A stretch of 64,000 bases of DNA from Ianthella basta. Lineage: Eukaryota; Porifera; Demospongiae; Verongiida; Ianthellidae. The stretch's first letter is position 1. Each line of letters starts with the position of its first letter. The position numbers and the translations under genes were made by a program. The stretch covers positions 1,009,384 through 1,073,383 of the forward strand of contig OZ025886.1 in NCBI GenBank assembly GCA_964019415.1, written 5' to 3'. The notes beneath the pieces were generated by a model, which saw nothing but the letters and a program-made list of their open reading frames with translations, made no database searches and was not told the DNA's origin. Below are positions 10,895 to 22,466 of the stretch, piece by piece.

Positions 10895-11917
10895 ACCTCA
10901 AGATTGCCAATGACCTGAAAGGCCGTGGGTTCAAGCGGACGGTGGACGTTACCCAAGCGGTCGAAAATTAAAGCCCTTAAGAAGAAGTACAAGTCCGTCA
11001 CTGATCGGATGAGGAGGAGTAGCGCCGGTCGGGAATCCGACGAGGAGGCAGACCAGCCAGTGGACTTCCCGTACTTCGAAATTTTCGACGCGGTTATAGG
11101 CGGCAGGGCAGCAGTGATCCCCGTGCATTTGCTAGATTCTGTTGCTAGCAGCAATCCAGCGGCAACGGAGAGCGACGAGGATACAGCAACTGAGGCTGTA
11201 GGGCCTTCCACAGCACCTAGCCCTGCAGCCAGTACTGTATCCGCGATGCCTGGCCCTGCTGTCAGCCCTCCCACAACCTCTAGCCCAACTGTCAGCCGTC
11301 CCACAACCTCTAGCCCAACTGTCAGCCGTCCCACAACCTCTAGCCCAACTGTCAGCCGTCCTACAACCTCTAGCTCAGCTGTCAGCCGTCCCACAACCTC
11401 TAGCCCAGCTGTCAGCCGTCCCACAACCTCTAGCCCAGCTGTCAGCCGTCCCACAACCTCTAGCCCAACTGTCAGCCGTCCCACAACCTCTAGCTCAGCT
11501 GTCAGCCGTCCCACAACCTCTAGCCCAACTGTCAGCCGTCCCACAACCTCTAGCCCAGCTGTCAGCCGTCCCACAACCTCTAGCCCAGCAGTCAGCCATC
11601 CCACAACCTCTAGCCCAGCAGTCAGCCGTCCCACAACCTATAGCCCAACTGTCAGCCGTCCCACAACCTCTAGCCCAGCTGTCAGCCGTCCCACAACCTC
11701 TAGCCCAGCTGTCAGCCGTCCCACAACCTCTATAGCCCAGCAGTCAGCCGTCCCACAACCCCTAGCCCAGCTGTCAGCCATCCCACAACCTCTAGCCCAG
11801 CAGTCAGCCGTCCCACAACCTCTATCCCAACTGTCAGCCGTCCCACAACCTCTAGCCCAACTGTCAGCCGTCCCACAATCTCTAGCCCAGCTGTCAGCCG
11901 CGTCCCACAACCCCTAG
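10895..11917 (+). pseudogene. Myb/SANT-like domain remnant with Ser/Thr/Pro repeat tail, copy A
   Basis: Residues such as DLKGRGFKRTVD in one frame, then KIKALKKKYKSVTDRM and FPYFEIFDAVIGGRAAVIPV in another, follow the Myb/SANT-like (trihelix type) DNA-binding domain common in PIF/Harbinger-type transposons and host genes derived from them. The first and second halves are in different frames, with a TAA at the join. The same break is in copy B, so the domain was probably already broken before duplication, unless an unseen intron explains it. The tail is the 30-bp minisatellite, read as a 10-residue unit with PTTSSP and VSR. The longest uninterrupted frame is 10925-11917 (330 codons). Confidence 0.6.
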
Positions 11918-11940
11918 CCCAGCTGTCAGCCGTCCCTCAA
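11256..11940. repeat. 30-bp coding-frame minisatellite, copy A
   Basis: There are about 22 copies of a unit like agcccaactgtcagccgtcc plus cacaacctct. The 30-bp period keeps frame, giving PTTSSP(A/T)VSR on the plus strand and an open GRLTAGLEVV frame on the minus strand. Copy B has only about nine units (30604-30870), so the array changed length after duplication. Confidence 0.95.
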
Positions 11941-11946
11941 CCTATA

Positions 11947-12043
11947 GCCCGGCTGTAGCCACAAGAATGTTGCTGCCCTTCGGCTGTAGCCACAAGAATG
12001 TTGCTGCCCTTCGGCTGTAGCCACAAGAATGTTGCTGCCCTTG
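11947..12043. repeat. 31-bp tandem triplication
   Basis: There are three head-to-tail copies of a unit beginning ggctgtagccacaagaatgt. Copy B has a single copy at about 30868-30898. Confidence 0.9.
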
Positions 12044-14835
12044 TAAACGGAACCGATCGAGGGGTTGATTCCAATCGATCCGGTTTCTACGACCCGGTTG
12101 TGGAACCGGATCGCGGTGCGTGCCCGTGTGAAAGGGGGGTAAGAAGTACGTTACGGTTTTCGTAGCTAGACGGTACCGTATTCCTATATGCTCCTTTCCC
12201 TGTGCCATGTTATATGCACCACGTTCTCACAATAAACATATGCCTTTCTGAGCCTCTTGCGCAGATTTCCACTGGTTGAATCAGTCTATATTTCAGAAAA
12301 TAGAGCGTACAGCAGTTAGCTACATCGGCCACAGTGTCGTACTTCTGTGATCCTATAGTGACTACAGAATTAGCATACATTCATTCAATATATACTAGTA
12401 CTTGTATAGCGTTCTGCAGGCCAATGCACGACTGCCAGCTGCAGCCCTCAACTGGCAGACAGATCAATATAGTTCATAGACCATGTCTAATGCCACCTCA
12501 TAGGGCCTTACCTCCCATTGATCCGCTTCCGGGGTCAGAACCTGATAGGCCCCCATTAATCAGTATGGCCAACACCATTGCACAGTAGCATGCAGCAAAT
12601 CCGGGTGTACTGCCAGTCGATTCCATGATAGAAGCCACAGAGCTACTCTCAAGTTCAGCCTGAGGTGAGTAAAGAATAGTGAAGCTCTATCCGCTATTAA
12701 TATAGGGCTTTCAAATTGGTTACATATTTTGAATTCCAGCTGCCGTGAGCTCATGCAGCGAATCATGTACTGATGCAATGAAGGAATGGCTACAGACAGT
12801 TAATTGCACTAGGAAGGCTAATTATACGTCTATAGATAATCACACTAGCTAGGAAGCAATCATTGCCCAGCTGAGCGAGGCTCTTAATCCGGGGGTGCGG
12901 GCTCGCTTAGCGTTTGTACCTGGCGGCGGTCAGCCTGGGCACGGTCCGCATCCAGTCGCGATCGGCAACCGGTACAGCAGGGGCGGCAAAGGGTCACGGC
13001 TTACTCTTGTTACCTAGGCCTTTTTAATGACCCAGCCATCGTCCTAAGTGGGTGCCGCACACGTAGCCGGGCCTTCTTTCACAGGAGCCCAGACAGGACA
13101 CAGCTGCGGATCCTTCCACGCAATGCGTGCGGCCACGGAGGTTTCCATTTTCTGGACTCCCTATGCTGGCCCGAGTATATACAACTGCACCATCGGCTCG
13201 GACACCGGGCCGCCAGTCAAGGAGGGCCAGCAGGACAGTCCTGGGTCACAATTACTACAGACTTGCCTCGAACGCAAACGTGCCGTAACTAGAGACAGAG
13301 TGCAGAGGAGCCGACAACCACAACTGCAAGACCACTACTCCTCACAGGTAGATACTCATGAAACTTAGCTACCTTTTTGTATAGTGGTCTCCAGCCTGCA
13401 CTCATAGGCATGCACTCCTTGCAAAGCCTGCATGCAGCTTCGTGAGCGATGAAGCCTTGCCAATTGTGCCTTTACTGGCCGACATCACCCCCAGCCTCAT
13501 CCCTAGCTCCTTGGGGGGCCAGCTGTGACAGACGAGTAGATGCTGCATGCAGCACACAAGCACTGCCTAACTAGAGACAGAGTTTGGCTGTACAGACAAA
13601 GAAAACTAGAGGGTTCTGCTGTTGATAGTTACGCAGTTAGCTAGCTTTGGGTGTGGCCATATGCATGCAAGTAAGTTGAACAACAGACCTGCACTCATTG
13701 ACATGTATGCAATCCCTGCACAACATGCAGCTGGGAGAGCCAGGATACCCAGCCCAATATGCCTTTGCTGGCGGCTCCCCAGTCTCATCCCACCTTGAGG
13801 GACCGGCTGTGGGAGAACAGCAGGTGCTATGTACTGCACATGCGCAAACTCTAGCCCAGGAAAGACAACGCATGCAGACATTGGGCTGGCCTGTTACAAC
13901 AAACAGAGTCTGTAAAGTTTTTATAGCATTTGTCCAAGTGTTCTATATCTGCAAGTGCATGCATGGAGATGACCGCAATGAGCCTGAGTCGAAAGTGCTG
14001 CAATAGAGTTTTGGCGCCTAGCCCTGTTTGTCTCTGATCTGCGATTAGAGAAATAGAAGAGGCTCATGTTCACACGCAGAGAACCACATGAATGCACATA
14101 CAGACAGAGAATCTTGCGTGTATATGAATTATACATACTAGCTGAATGCCCGCCCTTCAGGTGGGTTCCGAGCATATCGTTTGAAATTCGAGCGTTTAGC
14201 CAATCAGAACCGTCCATTTAATTGGGAGCATTCCGCAGACTCGTTCCGTAAAACTTCGTATTTACAGAATTTACTTATGTTAATCCATTTTGTTTAAAGG
14301 AGTCCAGTCTGTCTGACAGCATGTTGAAGCAGTAGCTATAGATTGCTGTTACTCCAAGCTGCCCGCTTAGCTATTGGCTAGCTAGCTAGCTACCTTTCTA
14401 CTCAGCTGCAGGATGTAGAACACAGTCATGGACAAGCGGGGCCATGGACAATTGGGGCATGCAAGTTGCAAAGCTCAAAGTACTAGTATACTACACCCAC
14501 AGGGGTGCTAAGGGGCTAACCATAACACCCTGTGGGAGTAGTTGCAACACCCCACATTGTTTTGTGCTTGTGGAGAGTTGTGGTATATATATAACACCCC
14601 TGTTTTACGGTGTGTAATGTGCGCATACATACATACATACATACAATAATCATTTGCCAAACATGAAACATGTAATGACCAAAGAGCCTAGGTTCTTCTG
14701 TGAATGAAAGTGTCTCAGTTGCTGAGTACGAGACTATAGTCCTGTGTGGGCTGTTCAGGTACACGTATAGTTTACAAAAGTACAAGGACACACGCATGCT
14801 TGTAGACATCTGATGTCTGCAGCACCATATATCCC
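12044..14835. other. Duplicated sequence with coding-like remnants
   Basis: The sequence is matched by 30900-33670 in copy B, with several deletions in B. A plus-strand stretch at about 12862-13017 (AQLSEALNPGVRARLAFVPG, ending TAG) has protein-like composition and may be a transposon gag or linker remnant. In B only its first half survives, to about 31770. I found no intact gene. The sequence at 14133-14300 differs completely from the corresponding part of B (32862-33140), so one copy carries a replacement. Confidence 0.4.
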
Positions 14836-14836
14836 T

Positions 14837-14838
14837 AA

Positions 14839-14869
<31 letters not shown>

Positions 14870-14870
14870 A
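14837..14870. repeat. Poly-C tract joined to (CA)n
   Basis: A C run of about 19 bases is followed by about seven CA units. The same compound tract is at about 33673-33700 in copy B with a different length. Confidence 0.9.
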
Positions 14871-15931
14871 TTGCATGCTGGTCGCATGGTTTGTTATGAC
14901 TACACTTGGTTATACAGGATGCCAGCGTCGGCTGTAATTTCACCATTGTAGTAGTAAAACTACATTTTAAAGATAGTACTCACCTGAAAGTTGTCATTTC
15001 TGCTGCACACCAACGCTAATCCCGCATTTCTCCAGTTTCTGCGGAGAAAAAAGAAGATGAAATAGTGTATTCTTGGAGGGATAATATCCCAGTTCAAATT
15101 CCCAATTGGCAATTATAAATCTAAGTTGCCACTGCGAAACAGACGTGACTGTACTATATGTTTACGTATTATATAAGCATACATACATACCGACATATAT
15201 ACCACCCCCGGAAGCGTAACACAAATCCATACAACAAGATGTCAAAACGAAAACAATATAGGTCTGCCTGCAGCAGCCCCTAAAACTTTCTCTAGATTCC
15301 ATCACCTCTACAAGTACACACATACACAACAAAGTGATGATGAGAGAATCTGACTGAATGCAGATTGCAGCTGCTAGCAATGAATATCATTAACAAAGAA
15401 AACTATAATTATGGAATTACAGATACTTCCGTAGCTAGTACTAGACGAGATGCATATCTTCGTAGAAGTGTAGTATAGAATAGAAGAGAGTACGTAGTTA
15501 CTAGCCCCTATTTTGTCATCTCACACGATTACAAATGTAGCCTGCATGCATAACAGTACAGTATTTTCATTGGCCAGTGCAAGGTGTGGAATTTACATGT
15601 TCTTCTTGACCCTACTTTCTCCTGCCCCCACACGAGATGGCACTGTAAGGGCTGGCAACTAGACTACGAGATACATGGAAGAATACTGAGTAGCATTGAC
15701 AGTTAAATACTCCAACACCAGACACCTGAAATGGCAGGGTTAGAAAACAATGCATTGAAGACACTGACACTGCAAAATATTTGGACTGGAGCCATCATGA
15801 TAGAGCAGTGATGTACGTATACTATGCATAAATGAATCTCTTTACATAGAACAAAATTATTGAAGCTACTGGGTACTGTAACAGGGAAAGAGCCCATCTT
15901 TATATACTAATCAGTATTTTCTGTGTACTTA

Positions 15932-16335
15932 AAGTGCCACTGAAGCGAAATTTTTTATTTCATTTTTAAGTAGTACAAACCTTCCTAAGACAAACTGCCT
16001 ATCCTTTGCGTTGACGAAAATGGCTCCTTCATACCGTTTTTGACGATTTACGCTTGCTACCTAGCACCAAAAACTGGCGACAGTGCCACACCCCCGTGAC
16101 GTCACTGGGTTTGCAAAGGGTCCCATTTGCAAACCTAATGACGTTTTCTGACGTCACGATTATTGCGCAAGAATGGTTGCCAGTTTTTGGTTCTGGGCAG
16201 CAAGCGTAAATCGTCAAAAACGACGGTATGAAGGAGCCATTTTCGTCAGCAAAAAGGATAGGCAGTTTGTCTTAGGAAGGTTTGTACTACTTAAAAATGA
16301 AATACATAAAAAAAAAGTTCGCTTCAGTGGCACTT
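15932..16335. mobile_element. 404-bp palindromic MITE with TA target duplication
   Basis: The ends aagtgccactgaagcgaa and ttcgcttcagtggcactt are perfect inverted repeats flanked by TA on both sides. The two arms stay near-palindromic for about 140 bases each. A TA target and long arms fit a Tc1/mariner-type MITE. Copy B (around 35105-35115) lacks it, so it inserted in A after the duplication. It has no coding capacity. Confidence 0.9.
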
Positions 16336-16337
16336 TA

Positions 16338-16497
16338 GTCAGTATTCTGTGTGTGCAGTGCAAGTGAGTGCAGGCTGTTCTGAAGGTGTTCAAACAGTCT
16401 GGCGCAGTCAAAGGTTGGGTGTTGAACTCAGTCCCAAATTTAATGTTGACTGGAGGCATCTTCTCTGCCATAGGAACTATGCATCCATCACACTCTG
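16338..16497 (-). pseudogene. Broken copy of ATPAF1 last exon
   Basis: This stretch is homologous to the functional exon at 35105-35290. It has lost about 23 bases in the part equivalent to the ANQVQLYY region and a further 7 bases later, so the frame is destroyed. It also sits against the MITE insertion where the stop codon would be. Similarity continues into intron 8 sequence and fades near 16545. No other ATPAF1 exon is present nearby, so the copy was partial from the start. Confidence 0.85.
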
Positions 16498-16629
16498 AAG
16501 GGGTGGAGGAGAGTAGTGGGGAAAGAGAAATATGGAGTGTGGGGTTGGGAGGCTATAGGTGGGATTGCAGGAAGCATGTTTGAGTGCTACAAGGGTGCTA
16601 TCAAACATGAGGTCACAATGCACCTTTGT

Positions 16630-17253
16630 TCATTACATATGACACCTGCATGAACAAGCTTATGTTCTGCCTTCGCTTGATTATTGCTGCACAGTGTGGT
16701 ATGGTTGCTCTAGAAAAGACAGTCAACGTCTCCAAACTTTAAGGCTCTTCAACTATGGATGTAGAATAGCTCTACACAAGGATCGCCAGTACTCTACATC
16801 TGCTTTTCATGCTGACCTGGGACTCGCCACTCTAGAAAGGCGAAGACAGCTACATCTTGCACAGATGGTGTACAATTGTCATTCTGCACTAGCACCTCCG
16901 TATTTGGTATCTCTCTTCCATACTCCTACACACCACCACAACACTTGGACATGGGCACTAGTAAACCTACCAAGGACAAAGACCTCCTTTGGGCAAAAGG
17001 CATTTAGTTTTCTCAGAGCAAGCAAGTGGAGATCACTACCAAAATCAGTTAGGGAAGCCAGTTCACTGCACGAATTCACCAGTCTGGCCAGGAGCATCAC
17101 ATTTAATAACTGACATTATTTCTATTTGGACTTGAACACTGCATGATAATTATTATTGCATGTGTATATGTATTCTGTTGTACTGGGTGCCTAGAATAGT
17201 AGCCTCTATGGCTAAAGGCTTCCCCTGCAGAATAAAAAGCTTTCCTATCCTAT
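16630..17253 (+). mobile_element. 5'-truncated LINE (CR1/L2-like) 3' end
   Basis: The open frame around 16640-17113 encodes the C-terminal part of a non-LTR reverse transcriptase: LPSLDYCCTVWYGCS, then LERRRQLHLAQMVY, and RASKWRSLPKSVREASSLHEF near the end. After the stop comes a short 3' UTR with an AATAAA-like word and a ttcctatcctatcc tail that runs into (CA)n. A 5' truncation and a simple-repeat tail are typical of target-primed insertion. The element is inactive. It lies just beyond the right border of duplication copy A. Confidence 0.8.

Positions 17254-17254
<1 letters not shown>

Positions 17255-17300
<46 letters not shown>
17255..17300. repeat. (CA)n microsatellite at LINE tail
   Basis: About 23 CA units follow the ctatcctatc tail of the LINE fragment. 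Confidence 0.97.
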
Positions 17301-17301
<1 letters not shown>

Positions 17302-18654
17302 GCACAAAGCCAGCTGTTTGAATAATATACTTCACATCATCACGATCAAATAATTTATTTTAGCAAACAAAATTTCACTCTGATGTACATATGTAATACA
17401 TACTTCAATTGATACTAGCAATACATAGCAATACATAGCAATACAAGCAATACACACTTGATATCATGTATCCACTATATTGTGCCATGTATAGACCTAT
17501 AGCTGCCTCTCCTACTGTATCATGTGTGGACCTATGGCTATCCTACTCAGATACAGACACTACGTGTTACTCATTGTATGCTACAGTTCTACCTTGTAGG
17601 TTTACTACTGTGAGCCAGAGGCATTCACAAACTATCAATTCCTTCCTTTTCAAAGTTGGGGCTGTCATTGATTGCAGAGTCCTGTGTATGGTCCGGGGGA
17701 AGAAAAGCTTAACATGGCAAATTGACCAAAACATGTAAGACAGTTATCTCATAAAACACATCACACAAACAATTGATGAACAAACTAATATGTACCATTT
17801 GATTCTCCTTAAACTTTGAATTCCCTTTTCTGCCTTTGCCTTCTTGACTGTATGGATATCAATACACAGTTCCATTATACATAATTATTACGATGATATC
17901 AAGGATGCAATACAGTATGTAATAGCATTGGAACAAGTATTGCATGCCAGATGTCAGTCAAAGCGTTGGCTTGGACAATGAAGTGTTGGCTGGTGTGCTT
18001 ATACATACAAAGAAGAATCAATCAACAATCACTGCATGCTCAGCAAGCAACCCATACTTATTCCATCAACAAGATGGGAAACTATTAGTTTGCAAGACAA
18101 TTTTTGTCGTAGGTTAGGCTAAACGTACTTCTGAGCTAAGGCATACAGCTATCACTTCGTCATTTTTCTGTAATATTATGATATTTGTATATAGTTGCTC
18201 TTTTCAGTCAGCCACAGTGCATGTACAGTGGGGCATATATATATACACATGTACAGGAGAACACAATTGTGGCATTACTTAGCTTTCAGTGGGCTGCAGA
18301 TATATGGGTTAGAGAAATCAGCAAGGAAGTTCAATTAATGACGTCCACTAGAAGCATGTCAGTTGTATTAATGTATACAGTTACATGGCCATTGTCTGTT
18401 ACAGCCAAGTGGTATATATATAGGGTTACTGTTTAGCATGGTAAAAATGAGACAAGCTGAAATGCACCACATGACCAATACACATGCTCTTTCTCTTGTG
18501 TGGCTCATTTGCCAAGCCACTTATATATAGCCTTGGACAGGTGTATGTGGTGTTATTGATCATTGTCTTAAAGCATGCATACAACCAACACCATTCCCAC
18601 ACAAACAGCACTAACTATGCTATACAATAATATAATAACATGTCACATACGTAC
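17301..18654. other. No firm gene; possible terminal exon of the receptor
   Basis: This stretch is mostly AT-rich and unrecognised. On the minus strand an acceptor-like tgcatttcag ends at about 18463. It would add a very short tail (LSHFYHAKQ, then TAA at about 18436) in the correct phase after the transmembrane exon at 18655. This could be the true end of the receptor, but the evidence is only a splice-like site and matching phase. No kinase or phosphatase exon is visible. Confidence 0.3.
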
Positions 18655-21600
18655 CTTAGGTAGATGACCATGCATATCACCACAGGGACAGTGACTGCTA
18701 TGATGATACCACAAACAACAAGACCTGCTATGAGACCATTTGCGACAATGGACGAAGGAGGAACTGTACAGAGAGTATGAAGGGATAGAGATTGGAAGCT
18801 ATATAGTGGTTATTCCGTTAGTCAAAATTAGTAATAGATGTATAAGTGAATTAACACTGTGTGCATGTATTGCAAAATTATTATAATTTGCGCACTGTAC
18901 ACTAACCACTGTCAGTAACAACCCACTTAATATGTTCACAGTTGCATATCCAGTGGACTGGAAGACATTGTACTGTCTATTGGGAATAGCGTCCCTCCTG
19001 CTCCTGGGAGGCATGACCTGGAGGGAGCAGTCACATGCAAGGAGTGGGTTTAGTGCTGCTACATGTGGTGCTTGCTCTCTCCCTCACCTCAGTGCTGACA
19101 AAGTATCTGACAAAACAGTCCAACGGCTTCCCTGCCATGACGGGGCCATTCCTGTACCGACCAGGGAAGTCATTTGGCTCAGATTCATTGCCAACACAAA
19201 ACAGGTAAGGGAAGGTGATCCCTTCTGCAGCTGGATCAAACTCAGATGCAATATATGGCACATTGTCCTCTGCAGTGTCGTATGTGCCAAATGTGCTGCT
19301 GTCTGGGAAGGCTGTGTCTGGAGCTGTGCTTCTAGTTGTTGGGAGAATGTTTCTGATGCATACAACCCACAGGTGACTGCAAGGGAAGGAGAACATGGAG
19401 GTGGGGCAAGGGGAAGAAGAAACCAAGGAGGAAGGAGAAGCAAGGCATCACTGCATGTGCATGTATAGGCATAGCTACTGTTGCGGAAGATTTACACATT
19501 AGTACATGCACTTTTAGCATAAATTCTCCTGTATATTATACAGTCTGTATGCATAGTAAACAATACTACTGCAAGTTGTAGACACCTTAGAATGTCTGGT
19601 TTGACAGCCATCCTCTGCGGCTGTCTGACTGTAGTGATGATGTATAGTTATAGGAAAACTGGATTATCGGATCGTATCAGACATACATATTGGATACTCG
19701 GTACAAACAACATTGGTGCCACATTTTACACAAACCTTGGTACCGTATCATAGTAATACACAGATCATGTAAGTCTGTATGGTGTCCGATGTACATCGTA
19801 CCTTAAATTACCGTGACCAAATGTTGGAGCAGGGATCAACATCTTCACTATTTCACTTGACCCATTCCCAACCTGAGGGACACTGAGAGAGGGAGGATCC
19901 ACTCCTGGAGGAAGTGTACCCTCAGGCAGAGTGGTAAACACTCTACTCAAAGGAGGACCAAACTCCACAACTGGGGCATTGTTTGCTTGGACAGTCACCA
20001 TGTAGTTAGTGAAGGGCTGCAGTCCAGTGATGTTGTATGAGGTATCAGCGACTGGGGTACTAGTTGTTGTCCCATCAAGTGGACCGTATGTCAGTTGGTA
20101 GTTACCCCTGAATGGACTTGGTGGTGCTGTCCACCTCACATAGATGTAAGTTGGATGTCTCCCAGTGTATGTGAGGTTGTCAGGAATAGCTGCATGTATG
20201 AATGGAGGAGAGTGCACAGTTAAAGGTTCCTCCTCAGATTAACAGAAACCATGTCCACTTACCCAGCACAAGCACCTCCCTGGTGGCACTGAACTCTTCA
20301 GACACTTGCTGCACTTCACCTCTAACCACCTGCCGAGCACCACATGTCACTGCACATGTGTAGTTTGCTGAATCAGTGATAAAGGCATCTGTGACTTGTA
20401 GAGTGCTCCAGCGAGCAGCAAAATCAACAGTGACACTTGGACTACCAGTGAAGCTCCCATTCTCCCATCTCTCCACTCCTCTGACCCGGTCCTCTTCGTA
20501 GAAGGAGACACCATTCCTCAGCCAAGCCACATAGTAGACTTCAGCATCCCAAGAGCAGGTCAACATGATGGTGTTGTTGGCACTGGCTGGAGCTCGGAAG
20601 AGGTAGGTAACAGGGTTCTCCATTGGGGAGAGACTGACATTGACAGCAACTGAGGGAAGAAAAGTAAGGTGCAGAAAACTAAAGGCATACGTACCTTATT
20701 GTAACATGACACAGATAACTCACACACATAAAAGTAACATTGTAGTGGTTCATTTCTAAGTTTGTTTGATACAGGCAAACAACGGTTAATCATGAGCAGT
20801 AAACATAGCAGAACCAATCAAGCAATCAAACCATTGCAAACGTTTCAGCCTCGTAGGTTGTTGGCAGCTGCATACAAACTTAGTGGTTTTGCTACATAGG
20901 TATGTATGTATGTATCTGCTCATGATCATAATGCCCTTTAATCAATAAGTGCCCTGTCTGCTACCAACCTGGCTCCACTGTCATGAAGGTTTCACTGGCA
21001 GGGGTTCCATTGAAGAACAGGTTCTCTGCTGTCACTGACACAGTCAGGTTCTCACATGCTGGCAGGTTGGGTGCCTCCACTGTGTTAGTTGGGTGGTCCA
21101 CTTTATTACAGAACAACACTGCTGAAGTGCTGTTACTCACTTTGACAAAGTACCTCAAGGTTTGGTTCCCACCAAGGGGAATCCCCGTATAAATGGAATT
21201 GTCCATCAAAGGCATCCAGTCAATGACAGCTGTCACTGGTGATGTGTCATTGGATATGATGACAGCTGATAACCCACTTGGTGCACTGGGAGGTTCTGAG
21301 TAGAATGACAGGACAACACACTGTTCTGTTCATGTTGGCAGCTAAACAATGTGAAGTGTATTCACCACTTACCATAGACAAACACCTCAGTGGTGTCCTG
21401 CAGATTGGATGCATTCATACTAAACTCCACTCCCCTGGTCCCACAGGTCACAGCACAGGTGTAGTTGCCACTGTCATCCAATGTAGCATTGTCGATGGTC
21501 AGGGTGGACATCATCAGTGTGAAGTCACTGGCAATGTAGATCCCTTGTTGGGGTGCCATCAGGACATATGGAGCTGCCAGATCTTCACCATAGAGCAGTG

Positions 21601-22466
21601 CACCATCCTTGTACCATGACACATAGTACACTGAGGTGTACCATAAGCACACGAGAGAGATGTTGCTGCCAGCCAGATAGTCTGCTGTGGACTCCACAGT
21701 TGACACATTGACTGTTGGCAGAACTGGAGAAGGCACATTAGAACACACAGTATGTTGGTAAATGTCACACAATGGAAGATGCTCTTTCATACAAACTACA
21801 TGCACACAGTTGCATTTGCTGCAGACGCCTACTCAACTTCCAAAAATAGCAGCTGTTTGCTGCACATTTACGATAATGATTCTCATTTGTATAAGTAGCT
21901 CCCAGTGTTAGACAATGCTCAACTGTTTGCATTATTTTAATGACAAGAACATGACTATCAGCAAAATTGCACCAAGCTCAACTGTTAGCATCAGGAATAG
22001 AAGACACTTTTAGCTAATTAGCACCAATTTTGCATCAGTTTAACAATTAAGTGCGCCAATGCTGTTTTTGACTAGGAGGAATGTTCACAGCAAGACAGCT
22101 AAGGGAACAACAATTTCATACTCACAACTTGGCTCTGCTACCAACCTGGCTCCACTGTCATGAAATCTTCCATGGCAGGGGCTCCATTGAAGTACAGGTT
22201 CTCTGCTGTCACTGACACAGTCAGGTTCTCACATGCTGGCAGGTTGGGTGCCTCCACTGTGTTAGTTGGGTGGTCCACTGTAGCACTGAACAACACTGCT
22301 GAAGTGCTGTTACTCACTTCCACAAAGTACCTCAAGGTTTGGTTCCCTCCCGGGGGAATCCCCGTAGCATTGTCCATCAAGGGCATCCAGGAGATGACAG
22401 CTGTCACTGGTGATGTATTATCCGGTTTGATGACTGCTGACACATTGCTGGGTGGATCGGGAGGTT
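18655..22466 (-). CDS. FN3/Ig single-pass transmembrane receptor, 3' part
   Basis: Eight minus-strand exons splice in consistent phase: 22146-22466 (FN3), 21373-21723 (Ig, with SLVCLWYTSVYYVSWYKDG and DSGNYTCAV), 20969-21295 (FN3), 20263-20649 (Ig, with LTCSWDAEVYYVAWLRNG and DSANYTCAV), 19802-20189 (FN3, YIYVRWTAPPSPFRGNYQL), 19088-19376 and 18927-19017 (a juxtamembrane region like that next to the membrane in receptor phosphatases, with DCFVRYFVSTE), and 18655-18763 (transmembrane, LIAGLVVCGIIIAVTVPVVI). FN3 and Ig exons are phase 1-1. The two FN3 exons at 22146 and 20969 are near-duplicates. Upstream EGF exons (25300-28185) are compatible and probably belong to it. The signal peptide and cytoplasmic region are not found; the tail may be very short. 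The ligand is unknown; a role in adhesion or recognition is inference. Confidence 0.8.

Larger units (their letters stand above)
3194..16545. repeat. Segmental duplication, copy A
   Basis: This block matches copy B (26713-35345) in the same orientation. In order, shared parts are an EGF exon and flank (3194-5374 against 26713-28465), then the DIRS recombinase through the ATPAF1 last exon and part of intron 8 (9118-16545 against 28465-35345). A keeps 5375-9117, which is missing in B. A also has a longer minisatellite, an extra MITE at 15932 and a mutated ATPAF1 exon. B carries the working ATPAF1 gene, so B is probably the parent for the right-hand part. Confidence 0.9.

Noticed and set aside
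10672-11634. Minus-strand 320-codon ORF with a GRLTAGLEVV repeat
   Set aside because: It is the antisense of the 30-bp minisatellite. Its non-repeat end overlaps the Myb/SANT remnant on the other strand.
11256-12043. CRISPR-like array
   Set aside because: The repeats are direct tandem units with no unique spacers, in a eukaryotic setting.
18185-18436. 83-codon plus-strand ORF
   Set aside because: No recognisable domain or splice structure. It lies opposite the receptor's possible terminal exon and is AT-rich.
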